This document shows, one piece after another, positions 19,500 to 29,001 of a stretch of DNA of 64,000 nucleotides. The stretch is from Pseudoalteromonas rubra (GTDB lineage: Bacteria > Pseudomonadota > Gammaproteobacteria > Enterobacterales > Alteromonadaceae): contig NZ_PNCJ01000046.1 of assembly GCF_005887115.1 (NCBI RefSeq), positions 1 through 64,000 of the forward strand. The letters are read 5' to 3'. Each line of letters starts with the position of its first letter. The stretch's first letter is position 1. The position numbers and the translations under genes were made by a program. The notes beneath the pieces are model-generated. The model saw only the letters and a list, made by a program, of their open reading frames with translations. It made no database searches and was not told the origin of the DNA.

Positions 19500-20495
19500 T
19501 TAGGCATATTTTTGTAACAGCGCCTGCTTATCCGAGTCACTTAAGAAAGCAATCTCAACTGCATTGGCCTGTGCCTGTCTGATATCAGCGTCACTGAGAC
19601 CAGCCAGTGGCGCGGCCTGTTCAAACTCGTTGTCCAGCTCCACCCCTTGTACCGCCGGGTCATCTGTATTAATTGTCGCCAGAATACCATGATCTAAGAA
19701 TTGCTTGAGTGGGTGAGTTTCAATGCTCGCGACAGTGCTGGTTTGCAAGTTGCTGGTCAGGCAAGACTCAATGCCGATACGATTGTCGCGCAGATAATCC
19801 ATCAGCTTAGGATCTTCAATGGCTTTTACGCCATGGCCAATGCGCGTCGCTCCCAGCTCGTTGATCGCCTGCCACATACTGCTTGCACCTTCCGCCTCAC
19901 CTGCGTGAATGGTCACGCCCAGATAGGCATCACGGACTTGTTTAAAATGGTCGTTAAACAACTTACCCGGAAAACCGATTTCATCACCGGCCAGATCAAT
20001 GGCGACCAAATCATTTTTAAACGCCAACAGGGCATCGAGTTCGTATTGGCATTTTTCAACGCCAAAGGTACGCGACATAATACCAATCAGATTGACCTTA
20101 ATATCACGCCCCAGAGTAGCCGATTTAATTCCGTCAACCACCGCCTCCACCACACCTTGCGGATGTAAACCATGAGTTTTGGCCATATAGTAAGGGCTAA
20201 AACGCAGCTCTGTGTAATCCATCTTCTGAGCAATGGCATCTTCGACATTTTCAACTGCAATACGACGACAAGCATCGTAATCACCCAGCACCTTGACACC
20301 CCAGTCTAGTTTTGCCAGAAAAGCCATCAGGTTTGGGGCGTTATCGAGTACCTGGACATGTGGCCTCAGACCTTCTACATCGTGTGCTGGCAGCGGCATA
20401 TTGAACTTCTGACCAAGGTCCAAAATGGTCTCAGGACGTACATTACCGTCTAAGTGACGGTGTAAATCAAGTAAAGGTAGTTTGGTATTGATCAT
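19500..20495 (-). CDS. add: Adenosine deaminase
   Basis: A 331-residue zinc hydrolase converting adenosine and deoxyadenosine to inosines in purine salvage; E. coli Add is 333 aa. Zinc ligands are in [10 protein letters not shown] (residues about 9-18), TIHAGEAEG carries the third His, and the [11 protein letters not shown] and [10 protein letters not shown] motifs are present. [10 protein letters not shown] and IGIMSRTFG also match the E. coli enzyme. It is monocistronic, convergent with the CBS gene. No unusual residues. Confidence 0.96.
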   Translation of the reverse strand: MINTKLPLLDLHRHLDGNVRPETILDLGQKFNMPLPAHDVEGLRPHVQVLDNAPNLMAFLAKLDWGVKVLGDYDACRRIAVENVEDAIAQKMDYTELRFSPYYMAKTHGLHPQGVVEAVVDGIKSATLGRDIKVNLIGIMSRTFGVEKCQYELDALLAFKNDLVAIDLAGDEIGFPGKLFNDHFKQVRDAYLGVTIHAGEAEGASSMWQAINELGATRIGHGVKAIEDPKLMDYLRDNRIGIESCLTSNLQTSTVASIETHPLKQFLDHGILATINTDDPAVQGVELDNEFEQAAPLAGLSDADIRQAQANAVEIAFLSDSDKQALLQKYA

Positions 20496-20726
20496 AAGGC
20501 ACTCGGATTGCAGATAAAATTTTTCAGATCATACGCAGCCTAAGTGTAGATTCAAGGACAAATATCCGCAAAGTCGATTATTTATACCAATCCACATTCA
20601 TATGTAATCATCCCAATGGACAACTGCTTTTGCTACCGATTTTAAAAGTTGTTATTGAGCGCGCACCTAGCGCGTTGTCCCGAGGTTTTCTCAGGTCAGG
20701 ATAGGTGAGCTGATGGGTGCCAGAGC
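20496..20726. other. Intergenic stretch with a GATTGGTATAA-type repeat
   Basis: No gene is seen between add and hemY. TTATACCAATCC at 20582-20593 is the reverse complement of a motif (GATTGGTATAA) that recurs near 50539 and, with one change, near 48781. The rest is AT-rich and upstream of add, so it probably contains the add promoter. Confidence 0.4.
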
Positions 20727-20750
20727 AAAAAACCGGCCTGACGACCGGTG
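20727..20750 (-). terminator. Terminator of the hem operon
   Basis: On the minus strand ACCGG-TCGTCAGG-CCGGT is followed by six T (plus-strand A at 20727-20732). It lies about 20 bp beyond the hemY stop and would end the cyaY-to-hemY transcript. Confidence 0.7.
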
Positions 20751-20769
20751 TTTTGCCTGTATAAGTGAT

Positions 20770-21882
20770 TTACTGGGTGGCCAGCAGGTAGGCCTTATCA
20801 AATTGCCCCGTTTTAGCATAGGCCTGTTCGGCTTGTTGCTGCCACAGCCCTTGCCAGGGTGATTGAGCCAGCGTATCGAAAATCTTAGCAGCCAACTCAT
20901 GCTCCCCTTGTGCATTGGCCAGACACGCCAGGCAGAACAGCAGTTCAGGCTGATCTGGCTGTTTCTTTAACGCAGCCTGGATCAGTTTACGCAATTCAGG
21001 GTCCGAACTGGCGGCGTACTGTAACGCCTCTGCCAGTTGCTGATATTGACCTTTTTTTAGATATTTCAGTAAGTCACCACGCACAGCATCAAACTGGCCA
21101 TGACGCAGCGCTTGTTGGGTCAGCGCTGGCGCTGCTAAAGGCCGCAGCGCTTTAGGCAGTGCATTAAACGTGGCCTGCGCCGTACTGTCATCGATTGCAA
21201 ACAAGGCGTGCAGATACGCTTTCCAGCGCGACTCTGACCAGTCCAGCTGTTTGTACTTTTGCTGGAGCAATGCCAGTGCTTGTTCACTCTGTCCGGCCTG
21301 GATCAAAGCCTCAAGATAGCTTGCCACCACACTGTCAGACACTTTTTTATCGGTCATCTGTGCCCCTAGCAGGGTCAAGGCCTGCTCACCCTGATTGGCT
21401 GCCAGCCAAAGTTTGGCAACCTGCCCTTGCGACTGGGGAGACATTGCCTGTAGATCTGCCAATGCCTGCGTCGGCTGCTGCTGTTGCAACGCAACCCGAG
21501 CCGCCATCGCGCGCTGCTGATCCTGCCAATGAATGGGCAAATCACTTATCGCCAGGGCTTGCTGCAATTGCCCGTCATCGCCATTAATACATGCCCAGAC
21601 AGCGGCTTCCAGTGCTTGCTGTTGACGTTTATTTTTGCGCCCTTTCAGCCAGCCACGGCTGCGGGCGAAGGTCCGCCAAAGTGCACCAAGTAAGTTCAGC
21701 ACCAAAGCACCGAGCAGCACAGCAAAAATTCCAATAACGGCAAGTGCAAACAGTGAGGTCTCTATGGTGTGGTTGTTCACTGCAATCAGCAAATAGCCTT
21801 TTTCGTCGATCAACAAATGGCCGGCTGCCAGCACGCCCAGAAGCACTAAAACAGAGATCAGTGTGCGTGTCATTGTAACCAC
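20770..21882 (-). CDS. hemY: HemY protein, TPR membrane protein of the heme operon
   Basis: A 370-residue inner-membrane protein. Two membrane helices occupy about residues 5-23 and 42-66, followed by the HemY_N domain and a TPR-rich C-terminal half (about 110-365). It belongs to the gammaproteobacterial HemY family found in hemCDXY, not the Bacillus protoporphyrinogen oxidase of the same name. Its role is unclear; it is thought to help late tetrapyrrole steps or organise the pathway. Its ATG lies 13 nt inside the 3' end of hemDX, suggesting translational coupling. Confidence 0.92.
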   Translation of the reverse strand: MVTMTRTLISVLVLLGVLAAGHLLIDEKGYLLIAVNNHTIETSLFALAVIGIFAVLLGALVLNLLGALWRTFARSRGWLKGRKNKRQQQALEAAVWACINGDDGQLQQALAISDLPIHWQDQQRAMAARVALQQQQPTQALADLQAMSPQSQGQVAKLWLAANQGEQALTLLGAQMTDKKVSDSVVASYLEALIQAGQSEQALALLQQKYKQLDWSESRWKAYLHALFAIDDSTAQATFNALPKALRPLAAPALTQQALRHGQFDAVRGDLLKYLKKGQYQQLAEALQYAASSDPELRKLIQAALKKQPDQPELLFCLACLANAQGEHELAAKIFDTLAQSPWQGLWQQQAEQAYAKTGQFDKAYLLATQ

Positions 21883-23669
21883 TCCTTCACGGCCTGAGAG
21901 GTTTGCAACTCAAGGGCTGCTGGCGCTGCAAACTCTTTACGTTGCAGTGCTTTCAGGCCAGCCTGCATTGCCACTACCGCACTGTCTTCAGTCCGATAGT
22001 AACGCGCTAAGGTCGCGCCCGCCCCTTCCAGTGCAGTGAAGTAAATACTCTGCTGTTGCTGCATCAATGCCGTCTGGGCCTGACGCAGATAACTACTCAG
22101 CTGAGCACGAATAAGCTGTTGTTCCTCGGTATCTAACAGCGGATCAATAACAGGCTTATCATGACTGCGTACCTTTATGAACTGATCCTGGATTTTTAAC
22201 CAGGAGCGCCAGGCATTGGCCTTCCAGTCACTCACCTGCTCCGTCAGTTCGCTTTGCTCAGATTGCTGCTCCGCTGGTTTAGTCATGATCTGTAATGGTA
22301 AGTCATCTGCCTGAGCCACATAGCCGTGCAGGTCCAGATACAGCGCTTCCAGCTGAGGTTTGGGCTGGGCATGCAACAGCGCCAGATCGGCAGCAATGGC
22401 TGTTTGCACCGCCGATGAATTGCTCTGCTCACGCATTAAATCGTTCAGACGAGTCAAGGTCGCAGCTGCAGCCAGGTAGTGCTTTTGGATATTGGCCTGA
22501 AACTCCGCAGTGCGTATCAAAGCGGTTATTTCCGCTTTTTGGGCACCACCCAGTTGCTGTTTGGCTGCCTGCAGTGTGCTCTGTAAGCGTCGCTCAAGCT
22601 CTTGAGTTTGCGCGTTAAGTTGCTGTGCAACCTGCTGCTCACGGTCAGTCACCTCGCCACGCAGTGCGGCAAGTGCTTGTTTACTGGCCGCCAATTCTGT
22701 AAGTAACTGCTGATTATCACTACTCAGTTGTGCCAGCGTTTGCTGGTATTGATGCAGCTGCTGCTGCCCCAGATAATACACCCCCCCCGCGCCGGTACCG
22801 GAAGCCAATGCGACCAATAAAGCCAAAACAGCCGTTTTACTGATTTTTCCGGACGCATTGACGGTTTTCGTTGTTTTGCCCGAAGACTGAGGGCCTGAGT
22901 GACTTTGTTGTTGTTCTGTCATAGTTCCACCTTGGCGGGGCTGATTGTCCATAATACAGGCCAGTAACGCATCGTTATCTGCTCCTGCACTGATGGCGAT
23001 TTGTTTGTCCTCAATCGCGTATTGTTCGCGAAGGTATTCTGCACTGCGTTGACTAACCAGATAAAACCGGCGGCTGCTCAGCCAGTTTAGTAATTCGCTC
23101 TGCTGAGTATTGAAGATGGCGTCAATGGCTGCATTGCTGGTGATCACTATACCGTCTATGCCCAGCCTTTGCCAGTGGTCCAACCAGATATCAGACCCTG
23201 TTGCAGCCGGGATCCGCTCATAGACTACGCAATGCGATACCAGCGCACCACGCTGTTTGAGCATCTTACTGATCAGTGTGCGACCACCTCGTCCCTTGAC
23301 CACCACAACCCGCTTGTCTTCAACCTGTTGTAGTGCCGCTAAGGCAAGTAAACCCTCAGAGTCATGCTGCTGAGGCACACAAGCCTGACGATTAAAGCAC
23401 GCTTCGATGGCTGCGGCGGTCTTTTCGCCCACCGCGAAAAACTGACAGTCGGCAGAGAAGTCGGGCTGATGCTGTGCCAGATAGTGCACCGCATCCTGAG
23501 ATATGAAAATGAGTAGATCAGCATCTGTGACGGGAGCCAGTTCAGTATCACTGACCGGCAGTTTTACCAGCTCCAGCACGGGGGTGCAGTCACAACTGAT
23601 CCCCTGTGCTTCGAGCTGATCGGCAAGCAGTGTTCCTTTGCCCGCCGGACGTGTGATGGCTAGTTTCAC
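21870..23669 (-). CDS. hemDX: Fused uroporphyrinogen-III synthase HemD / membrane protein HemX
   Basis: A continuous frame of 599 residues. Residues 1-249 are HemD, which closes and flips ring D of hydroxymethylbilane to make uroporphyrinogen III. Residues 250-599 are HemX, with an N-terminal membrane helix (about 285-306), a coiled coil (about 310-380) and a HemX domain. The frame extends upstream into hemC; the start is GTG at 23667-23669 (VKLAITRPAGKG), one base after the hemC stop. The joint is exact: residue 250 is an ATG (22920-22922) opening the HemX-like sequence MTEQQQSH, preceded by AGGTGG. HemX alone might therefore also be translated. HemDX fusions are known in some gammaproteobacteria. 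Confidence 0.9.
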   Translation of the reverse strand: MKLAITRPAGKGTLLADQLEAQGISCDCTPVLELVKLPVSDTELAPVTDADLLIFISQDAVHYLAQHQPDFSADCQFFAVGEKTAAAIEACFNRQACVPQQHDSEGLLALAALQQVEDKRVVVVKGRGGRTLISKMLKQRGALVSHCVVYERIPAATGSDIWLDHWQRLGIDGIVITSNAAIDAIFNTQQSELLNWLSSRRFYLVSQRSAEYLREQYAIEDKQIAISAGADNDALLACIMDNQPRQGGTMTEQQQSHSGPQSSGKTTKTVNASGKISKTAVLALLVALASGTGAGGVYYLGQQQLHQYQQTLAQLSSDNQQLLTELAASKQALAALRGEVTDREQQVAQQLNAQTQELERRLQSTLQAAKQQLGGAQKAEITALIRTAEFQANIQKHYLAAAATLTRLNDLMREQSNSSAVQTAIAADLALLHAQPKPQLEALYLDLHGYVAQADDLPLQIMTKPAEQQSEQSELTEQVSDWKANAWRSWLKIQDQFIKVRSHDKPVIDPLLDTEEQQLIRAQLSSYLRQAQTALMQQQQSIYFTALEGAGATLARYYRTEDSAVVAMQAGLKALQRKEFAAPAALELQTSQAVKEWLQ

Positions 23670-23670
23670 A

Positions 23671-24609
23671 TTAGTTGTCCCGGTAAACCTCAGCCAAAAT
23701 TTGGTCCGCACCTTGCGCCAGCAAAGACTCAGCCAGGCGGATCCCCAGCTGCTCAGCGTCGGCGACCGGACCGCTTTGCTCCCCTCGCAGTATCTGGCTG
23801 CCATCGACCGCGCCCACCAGACCACGCAAGGTCAATTGTTCACCGTCAATTTCGGCATACGCACCAATAGGCACCTGACATCCCCCTTCCAGGCGACGAT
23901 TCATGGCCCGCTCAGCCAACACACGCATGCGCGTTGCACTATGCTCAAGGGGAGCCAGCCAGGCCTGAACCTGCGCATCGTCACTTCGACATTCAATGCC
24001 TACGGCACCCTGGCCATTCGCGGGTAGCGAATCTTCAACCGTAACAAAACTGGCGATCCGCTCAGCCATTTCCAGTCTGATCAATCCCGCAGCAGCCAGA
24101 ATAATGGCATCGAATTCACCGGCATCCAGTTTGGCCAGGCGCGTATTCACATTACCGCGTAAGTCTTTGATCACCAGATCTGGACGTACTGCACGGATCT
24201 GACATTGACGGCGTAAACTCGATGTCCCCACAACAGCACCTGCCGGTAACTCTGCCAGCGATTGATAGTTATTTGAGACAAACGCATCGCGGGGATCTTC
24301 GCGTTCACAAATGGTATGTAGTTCAAGCCCGTCAGGAAACTCTACAGGCACATCTTTCATCGAATGTACCGCGATATCCGCACGCCCTTCCAGCATAGCC
24401 TGCTCGAGCTCTTTGACGAACAAGCCCTTACCACCAATCTTAGCCAGTGGCGTATCTAAAATCTTATCGCCTTTGGTCGACATAGGAACCAGTTCGACTT
24501 CCAGATCGGCGTGAAACTTTTCCAGTTCGGCTTTCACAAACTCGGCCTGCCACAGGGCCAGCGCACTTTTTCTTGTTGCGATACGCAACACATTCTTTTT
24601 CGTCGTCAT
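23671..24609 (-). CDS. hemC: Hydroxymethylbilane synthase (porphobilinogen deaminase)
   Basis: A 312-residue enzyme that joins four porphobilinogen units into hydroxymethylbilane. The dipyrromethane-cofactor cysteine is in the [12 protein letters not shown] motif (about residue 243, E. coli C242), and [25 protein letters not shown] and [14 protein letters not shown] are intact. Length equals E. coli HemC. It is followed by hemDX with a 1-bp gap and preceded by a DUF2914 gene 19 bp upstream, so it is inside an operon rather than at its head as in E. coli. Confidence 0.97.
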   Translation of the reverse strand: MTTKKNVLRIATRKSALALWQAEFVKAELEKFHADLEVELVPMSTKGDKILDTPLAKIGGKGLFVKELEQAMLEGRADIAVHSMKDVPVEFPDGLELHTICEREDPRDAFVSNNYQSLAELPAGAVVGTSSLRRQCQIRAVRPDLVIKDLRGNVNTRLAKLDAGEFDAIILAAAGLIRLEMAERIASFVTVEDSLPANGQGAVGIECRSDDAQVQAWLAPLEHSATRMRVLAERAMNRRLEGGCQVPIGAYAEIDGEQLTLRGLVGAVDGSQILRGEQSGPVADAEQLGIRLAESLLAQGADQILAEVYRDN

Positions 24610-24628
24610 GCTTTACTCAGTTTGCTCG

Positions 24629-25510
24629 CTATTGAGCGGTTGCAATAATTCTAAAGGTTTTCTGTGCCAACAGCCGGTCATCAGCGGTGATCGCTTCAAT
24701 CCGCCACTGGCCACTTTGGCTTGGCATAATATTTTTGCTGGAGTAGGTCCGATGCCGATAGGCACTGATAGGCAGCTCAATTTCAGCCATCAACTGATCC
24801 TGATGAAACCACAGGTGCCGTATAGTTTGTCCCTGCAACCCACGCACTTCGGTAAAGAAATATAACTTCTCCGAAAAGGCACTTTGCTCAACACTGTCTT
24901 TGAGTACGTTGACCGGCTCCCGATCTACAACCTCGGTAGTCAGCACAGCACGACTCACATGAGTGGTGTCGACTTGAGCAGCCATGGCCACACTCGCAAC
25001 TCGGGCGTCTTCAGCAAACCGTTTGCTCGTCTCGCTGTCACGACCATTGTCAGGATCATCCACTTGTAAGTCCGCACTCGCCACCGCGAATTCATCTTTC
25101 AGCTCAACAGACTCTGACTCAACAGCCGCAATTGCCGCCGCTTCTGACTCAGTTGCACTAACAAGCTCCTCGGTCGGGTGGGCCACCAGCTCGGTGAGCG
25201 ATTCTTCCGAGGCAGGCTGAACGTTTTCAACAGATGCAACAAGCGCCATATCTGTAACAGACATATCCTCTGCAATGACGTCAGACACACTGTTTGCAGG
25301 CTCCGGGCCCTGATACGCACCTACCACTTCGACAGGCTGTTCGTCTGCACTCACCGAATTCACTATCCCATAAAACGTGGCAGCTAAGCCAATTGCAGCC
25401 ACGCTACCAACCGCACCAATGCGGCGCCAATGATATTGGTAGGTGACGGGCCTTGCCGGGACCTCGTTTGCTTTGGTTACTGCGGTTTTAATCACAATGC
25501 GTTGTGTCAT
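24629..25510 (-). CDS. DUF2914-domain membrane protein
   Basis: A 293-residue protein with one membrane helix (about 33-50), a long acidic, Ala/Ser/Glu-rich linker (about 55-190) of low complexity, and a C-terminal DUF2914 domain (about 200-290) with LYFFTEVRGLQGQTIRH and a Trp/Arg-rich end. DUF2914 proteins are of unknown function. Topology suggests the domain is periplasmic. The gene sits between the esterase (17-bp gap) and hemC (18-bp gap) and is likely cotranscribed with them. A link to heme synthesis is suggested only by position. Confidence 0.8.
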   Translation of the reverse strand: MTQRIVIKTAVTKANEVPARPVTYQYHWRRIGAVGSVAAIGLAATFYGIVNSVSADEQPVEVVGAYQGPEPANSVSDVIAEDMSVTDMALVASVENVQPASEESLTELVAHPTEELVSATESEAAAIAAVESESVELKDEFAVASADLQVDDPDNGRDSETSKRFAEDARVASVAMAAQVDTTHVSRAVLTTEVVDREPVNVLKDSVEQSAFSEKLYFFTEVRGLQGQTIRHLWFHQDQLMAEIELPISAYRHRTYSSKNIMPSQSGQWRIEAITADDRLLAQKTFRIIATAQ

Positions 25511-25527
25511 GGGTGTTCACTCTGTTG

Positions 25528-26181
25528 TCACGTTAGCCTGGCCAGTAACCAGGTGCGGATTGCCTCCAGCTCTTCCTGGCAAACCTGATGCTGCATCGGG
25601 TAATCCTGCCAGCTAACTTCGTAGCCTTGAGCGTGTAAGGTGTCAAAGGCCTGCCGTCCAGCCACCATAGGAACCACAGGATCCAGGCTGCCATGGGCCA
25701 TAAACACATTCAGGTCGCTCTGCACCGCTTCCTGTGCCAGTTTATCTGGCGCACACATATAGCACGACAGGGCCATCACGCCACCTAACCGCACTTTTAA
25801 ACGCGGCGCCAGGTGCAATGCCATGACCCCACCTTGTGAGAATCCAGCCAGAATAATACGCTCTGGTGGTATGCCAGCGTCCAACTCAGTTTCAATCAGT
25901 GCCTGAACCAGCTTCGCAGAGTCTCTCACACCCGCTTCGTCGGCTCTTTTATCCAGATCAAAAGATTTGATGTCATACCAGGAGCGCATCACCATACCAT
26001 TATTCACGGTCACTGGCTGCTCTGGCGCGTGCGGGAAAATAAACCGCACACCCAGCTCGGCGGGTAGCCTTAACTCAGGTGCGATCGGTAAGAAGCCCTC
26101 TCCGGAATCGCCCAGACCATGTAACCAAATCACGCTTGCCCTGTGGGTTCCCTGGGCCGGGTACTCTACAAATGACAGCAT
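25528..26181 (-). CDS. Alpha/beta-hydrolase carboxylesterase (phospholipase/carboxylesterase family)
   Basis: About 217 residues of an alpha/beta hydrolase related to bacterial carboxylesterase EstB and acyl-protein thioesterases. The triad is visible: Ser in GFSQGGVMAL, Asp in GSLDPVVPM, His in YPMQHQVCQEE. IWLHGLGDSGEGF forms the oxyanion region. An ATG at 26179-26181 overlaps the cyaY stop in TGATG, so this start is preferred over the upstream GTG at 26196. The substrate is likely a short-chain ester; the physiological one is unknown. Confidence 0.88.
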   Translation of the reverse strand: MLSFVEYPAQGTHRASVIWLHGLGDSGEGFLPIAPELRLPAELGVRFIFPHAPEQPVTVNNGMVMRSWYDIKSFDLDKRADEAGVRDSAKLVQALIETELDAGIPPERIILAGFSQGGVMALHLAPRLKVRLGGVMALSCYMCAPDKLAQEAVQSDLNVFMAHGSLDPVVPMVAGRQAFDTLHAQGYEVSWQDYPMQHQVCQEELEAIRTWLLARLT

Positions 26182-26501
26182 CAGTCGTGCTGCCACTCTA
26201 TGGTCTGACCCGCCTGGCGGGTTGCTGCATCGCTCATAAACTGCCAGAACTCGGCACCACTGCGGTTATCTATCCACTGCGTATCGCGCAGCTCAAAATG
26301 ATGCCCGTTAAACTTAGTTGCAACCCACACCTGGTGCAGTGGAGCTTGCTTGTTAATCACTATTTTGCTGCGGTCCGGGAAAATGATCTCCAGGATCCCG
26401 GATGCCGATTCATAATCCAGGTCAACCTCACAGTCGTCAATTTGCTCCTCAATGGTCAACATTAACGCGTCGGCTAACTCGTGATACTCATGATCTGTCA
26501 T
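26181..26501 (-). CDS. cyaY: Iron-sulfur cluster assembly protein CyaY (frataxin)
   Basis: A 106-residue frataxin homologue that binds iron and modulates IscS-dependent Fe-S assembly. The sequence follows E. coli CyaY closely ([19 protein letters not shown], an acidic N-terminal helix with [19 protein letters not shown], and [11 protein letters not shown]). The start at 26501 ([11 protein letters not shown]) has AAGGAT about 8 nt upstream; the frame opens 7 codons earlier, but that start has no ribosome site. It heads a minus-strand run through the esterase and DUF2914 to hemCDXY and is divergent from lptM. Confidence 0.94.
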   Translation of the reverse strand: MTDHEYHELADALMLTIEEQIDDCEVDLDYESASGILEIIFPDRSKIVINKQAPLHQVWVATKFNGHHFELRDTQWIDNRSGAEFWQFMSDAATRQAGQTIEWQHD

Positions 26502-26628
26502 AGCTTGATCCTTACTGTGCAAACCCCGAAAGTCCGCTACTTTAGCGCAATTAAATTTACTTTCTAAGCTGCTTTTTTTACCAATTCTGTTACTCTGCGA
26601 TTATAAAGGCACTGACATCATTAATCTA

Positions 26629-26826
26629 ATGAAAGCGACATACACTCAATTTAGCCTATTTACCCTGATCTTGACCAGCCTCTTGCTGCTAAGTGCATGC
26701 GGTCAGAGTGGGCCTCTATATTTACCTGAACAACGCCCCCAACCGACCAATGCGCCCGAGCAAACGCCTCAGCCTGCTCAGGATACCGCACCGTCTGAGG
26801 ACGATGATACGAAACAGGAGTCGTAA
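26629..26826 (+). CDS. lptM: LptM-type lipoprotein (LPS translocon maturation factor)
   Basis: A 65-residue lipoprotein. The signal peptide ends in the lipobox LLSAC with lipidated C24, followed by GQSGPLYLPEQ, the conserved LptM/YifL start. The tail is rich in Pro, Gln and Asp/Glu. LptM assists correct disulfide formation in LptD in E. coli. The stop codon is immediately followed by the lysA ATG, and the conserved neighbours dapF, DUF484 and xerC lie downstream. Confidence 0.88.
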   Translation: MKATYTQFSLFTLILTSLLLLSACGQSGPLYLPEQRPQPTNAPEQTPQPAQDTAPSEDDDTKQES

Positions 26827-28080
26827 ATGGATTTCTTTCACTACCAGGATAATCAGCTGCATGCAGAGCAGGTCGCCATTCGGGACATCGCCGAGCACTA
26901 TGGCACGCCCTGCTATGTGTATTCTCGAAAGACGCTGGAGCGCCACTACCACGCGTTCACCGACGCGGCCGCAGGGCACCCACATTTGGTCTGCTATGCT
27001 GTCAAAGCAAACAGCAACATCGCGGTACTGAATGTACTGGCAAGGCTGGGTGCCGGGTTTGACATAGTCTCGCAAGGCGAGTTAGCTCGGGTGCTCAAAG
27101 CTGGCGGCGATCCGGCCAAAATCGTGTTTTCCGGCGTAGCAAAAACCGCCCAGGAAATCGCTTTTGCACTCAAAACCGGCATTAAGTGTTTTAATGTCGA
27201 ATCCGAAGCGGAATTACGTCGTATCAGTCAAGTGGCCAGTGAACTCGAATTGCTCGCGCCGATTTCAATTCGGGTCAATCCGGATATAGATGCCAAAACA
27301 CATCCTTATATTTCGACCGGGCTAAAAGAAAACAAATTCGGTATTGATATTAAAGAAGCCTTCAATGTCTATCAGCTTGCCTGTGCTTTGCCCGGCATTG
27401 ATGTTGTGGGTATTGATTTTCACATTGGCTCCCAGCTCACCGAAGTCACTCCGTTTATTGCTGCTCTGGATAAAGTGCTTGCACTGGTAGAGACACTCGC
27501 ATCGGCGGGCATTACGCTCAGGCATCTGGATATTGGCGGCGGTCTGGGCGTGCCCTATGACAGCGAAAAGCCACCCCACCCCAGTGCCTATGCCGCTGAG
27601 GTTAAAGCCCGGCTCGCCGAGTACCAACATCTGGAACTGATCTTTGAGCCAGGCCGTGCTATTGCCGCAAATGCCGGGATCCTGGTTACCAAAGTTGAAT
27701 ACCTTAAACCAACCAAAGACAAGCACTTTGCCATTGTTGACGCCGGCATGAATGACATGTTGCGCCCTTCTCTGTATCAGGCGTGGCAACAGATCATTGC
27801 GGTCACACCCCGCCAGGATGATACGCCACTGCATACCTATGATGTTGTAGGGCCCGTGTGCGAGACAGGGGATTTTATAGGTAAAGATCGGCCGCTGGCG
27901 ATTCAGCCTGGCGACTTGTTGGCCCAACGAGGAGCTGGTGCCTATGGCTTTACCATGAGCTCTAATTACAACTCACGCCCGCGTATTGCTGAAATCATGG
28001 TCGATGGAGACAGCTGTCACCTGATCCGCGCAAGAGAGACGCTGGAATCCTTGTGGCAAGGCGAGCAAGTGCTTCCGTAA
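26827..28080 (+). CDS. lysA: Diaminopimelate decarboxylase
   Basis: A 417-residue PLP enzyme (fold type III, Orn/DAP decarboxylase group 2) catalysing the last step of lysine synthesis. The PLP lysine is in CYAVKANSN (about residue 60), the glycine-rich phosphate loop is DIGGGLGVPY, and GPVCETGDFIG supplies the C-terminal active-site Cys. The start follows the lptM stop with no gap, and CAGGAG lies inside lptM. In E. coli lysA is not in this cluster; here it precedes dapF, which makes its substrate, so the last two lysine steps are linked. Confidence 0.96.
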   Translation: MDFFHYQDNQLHAEQVAIRDIAEHYGTPCYVYSRKTLERHYHAFTDAAAGHPHLVCYAVKANSNIAVLNVLARLGAGFDIVSQGELARVLKAGGDPAKIVFSGVAKTAQEIAFALKTGIKCFNVESEAELRRISQVASELELLAPISIRVNPDIDAKTHPYISTGLKENKFGIDIKEAFNVYQLACALPGIDVVGIDFHIGSQLTEVTPFIAALDKVLALVETLASAGITLRHLDIGGGLGVPYDSEKPPHPSAYAAEVKARLAEYQHLELIFEPGRAIAANAGILVTKVEYLKPTKDKHFAIVDAGMNDMLRPSLYQAWQQIIAVTPRQDDTPLHTYDVVGPVCETGDFIGKDRPLAIQPGDLLAQRGAGAYGFTMSSNYNSRPRIAEIMVDGDSCHLIRARETLESLWQGEQVLP

Positions 28081-28170
28081 TGACGCGCGGCATGGCAAAG
28101 TAAGGTTATCACAATCATAAAATAGGTGCGGTACCTGCTGGCCACCGGCACCAAATATAGATAAGGCTTT

Positions 28171-29001
28171 ATGTTTGTAAATTTTTCTAAGATGCATGGT
28201 TTAGGCAATGATTTTGTGGTCGTTGATAATGTGACCCAGAATGTTTTTTTGTCACGCGACCAGATCCGTAAACTGGCACACCGTAATTTTGGCATCGGCT
28301 TTGACCAGCTGTTACTGGTTGAGCCGCCCTACTCACCTGATCTGGATTTTCATTATCGGATCTTCAATGCCGACGGTACCGAAGTAGAACAGTGCGGTAA
28401 TGGCGCTCGCTGTTTTGCGCGCTTTGTCCGCATGAAAGGCCTGACCAATAAGCATAAAGTGAGTGTGTCTACCAAAGGTGGCAATATTACCCTGTTCACC
28501 GAAAAAGACGGCCAGGTTACGGTCAATATGGGCAAACCCGAATTTGCACCAACGCAAATCCCATTCAAAGCAAAGCAACAGGAGCAAACCTATATTCTGC
28601 GTGCACAGGAACACACCGTCTTCTGCGGCGTCGTCTCTATGGGTAATCCGCATTGTGTGATTGAGGTTGAGGATATCGACCAGGCAGAGGTTAACACGCT
28701 TGGCCCTCTGCTTGAGCAACATGAACGTTTTCCAAAACGTGCTAATATTGGTTTTATGCAAATTATCAACCGAGAGCACATTAAATTGCGAGTCTGGGAG
28801 CGAGGTGCAGCTGAAACATTAGCCTGCGGCAGCGGTGCATGTGCCGCAGCAGTCGTCGGTATTGCTCAGGATAAACTTGCCAGCACCGTGCGGGTCGACT
28901 TACCAGGTGGAAGCATTCAGGTGCGCTGGAATGGCCCGGGCCAGAGCGTCAAGATGACCGGCCCTGCGGAACACGTATTCGACGGACAAATCGCCTTATG
29001 A
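28171..29001 (+). CDS. dapF: Diaminopimelate epimerase
   Basis: A 276-residue cofactor-independent epimerase converting LL-DAP to meso-DAP for peptidoglycan and lysine. The two catalytic cysteines are in [10 protein letters not shown] and [30 protein letters not shown] is the usual N-terminus. The 90 bp between lysA and dapF contains a GC-rich inverted repeat and may hold a second promoter. The stop overlaps the next gene in ATGA. Confidence 0.97.
   Translation: MFVNFSKMHGLGNDFVVVDNVTQNVFLSRDQIRKLAHRNFGIGFDQLLLVEPPYSPDLDFHYRIFNADGTEVEQCGNGARCFARFVRMKGLTNKHKVSVSTKGGNITLFTEKDGQVTVNMGKPEFAPTQIPFKAKQQEQTYILRAQEHTVFCGVVSMGNPHCVIEVEDIDQAEVNTLGPLLEQHERFPKRANIGFMQIINREHIKLRVWERGAAETLACGSGACAAAVVGIAQDKLASTVRVDLPGGSIQVRWNGPGQSVKMTGPAEHVFDGQIAL

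Noticed and set aside
21195-22618. Long plus-strand frames opposite hemY and hemX
   Set aside because: They are shadows of high-GC third positions in the hem genes and have no start signals or conserved content.
23670-23825. N-terminal extension of the HemDX frame into hemC
   Set aside because: The 52 extra residues overlap hemC in another frame, have no ribosome site, and the family starts at the GTG giving VKLAITRP.
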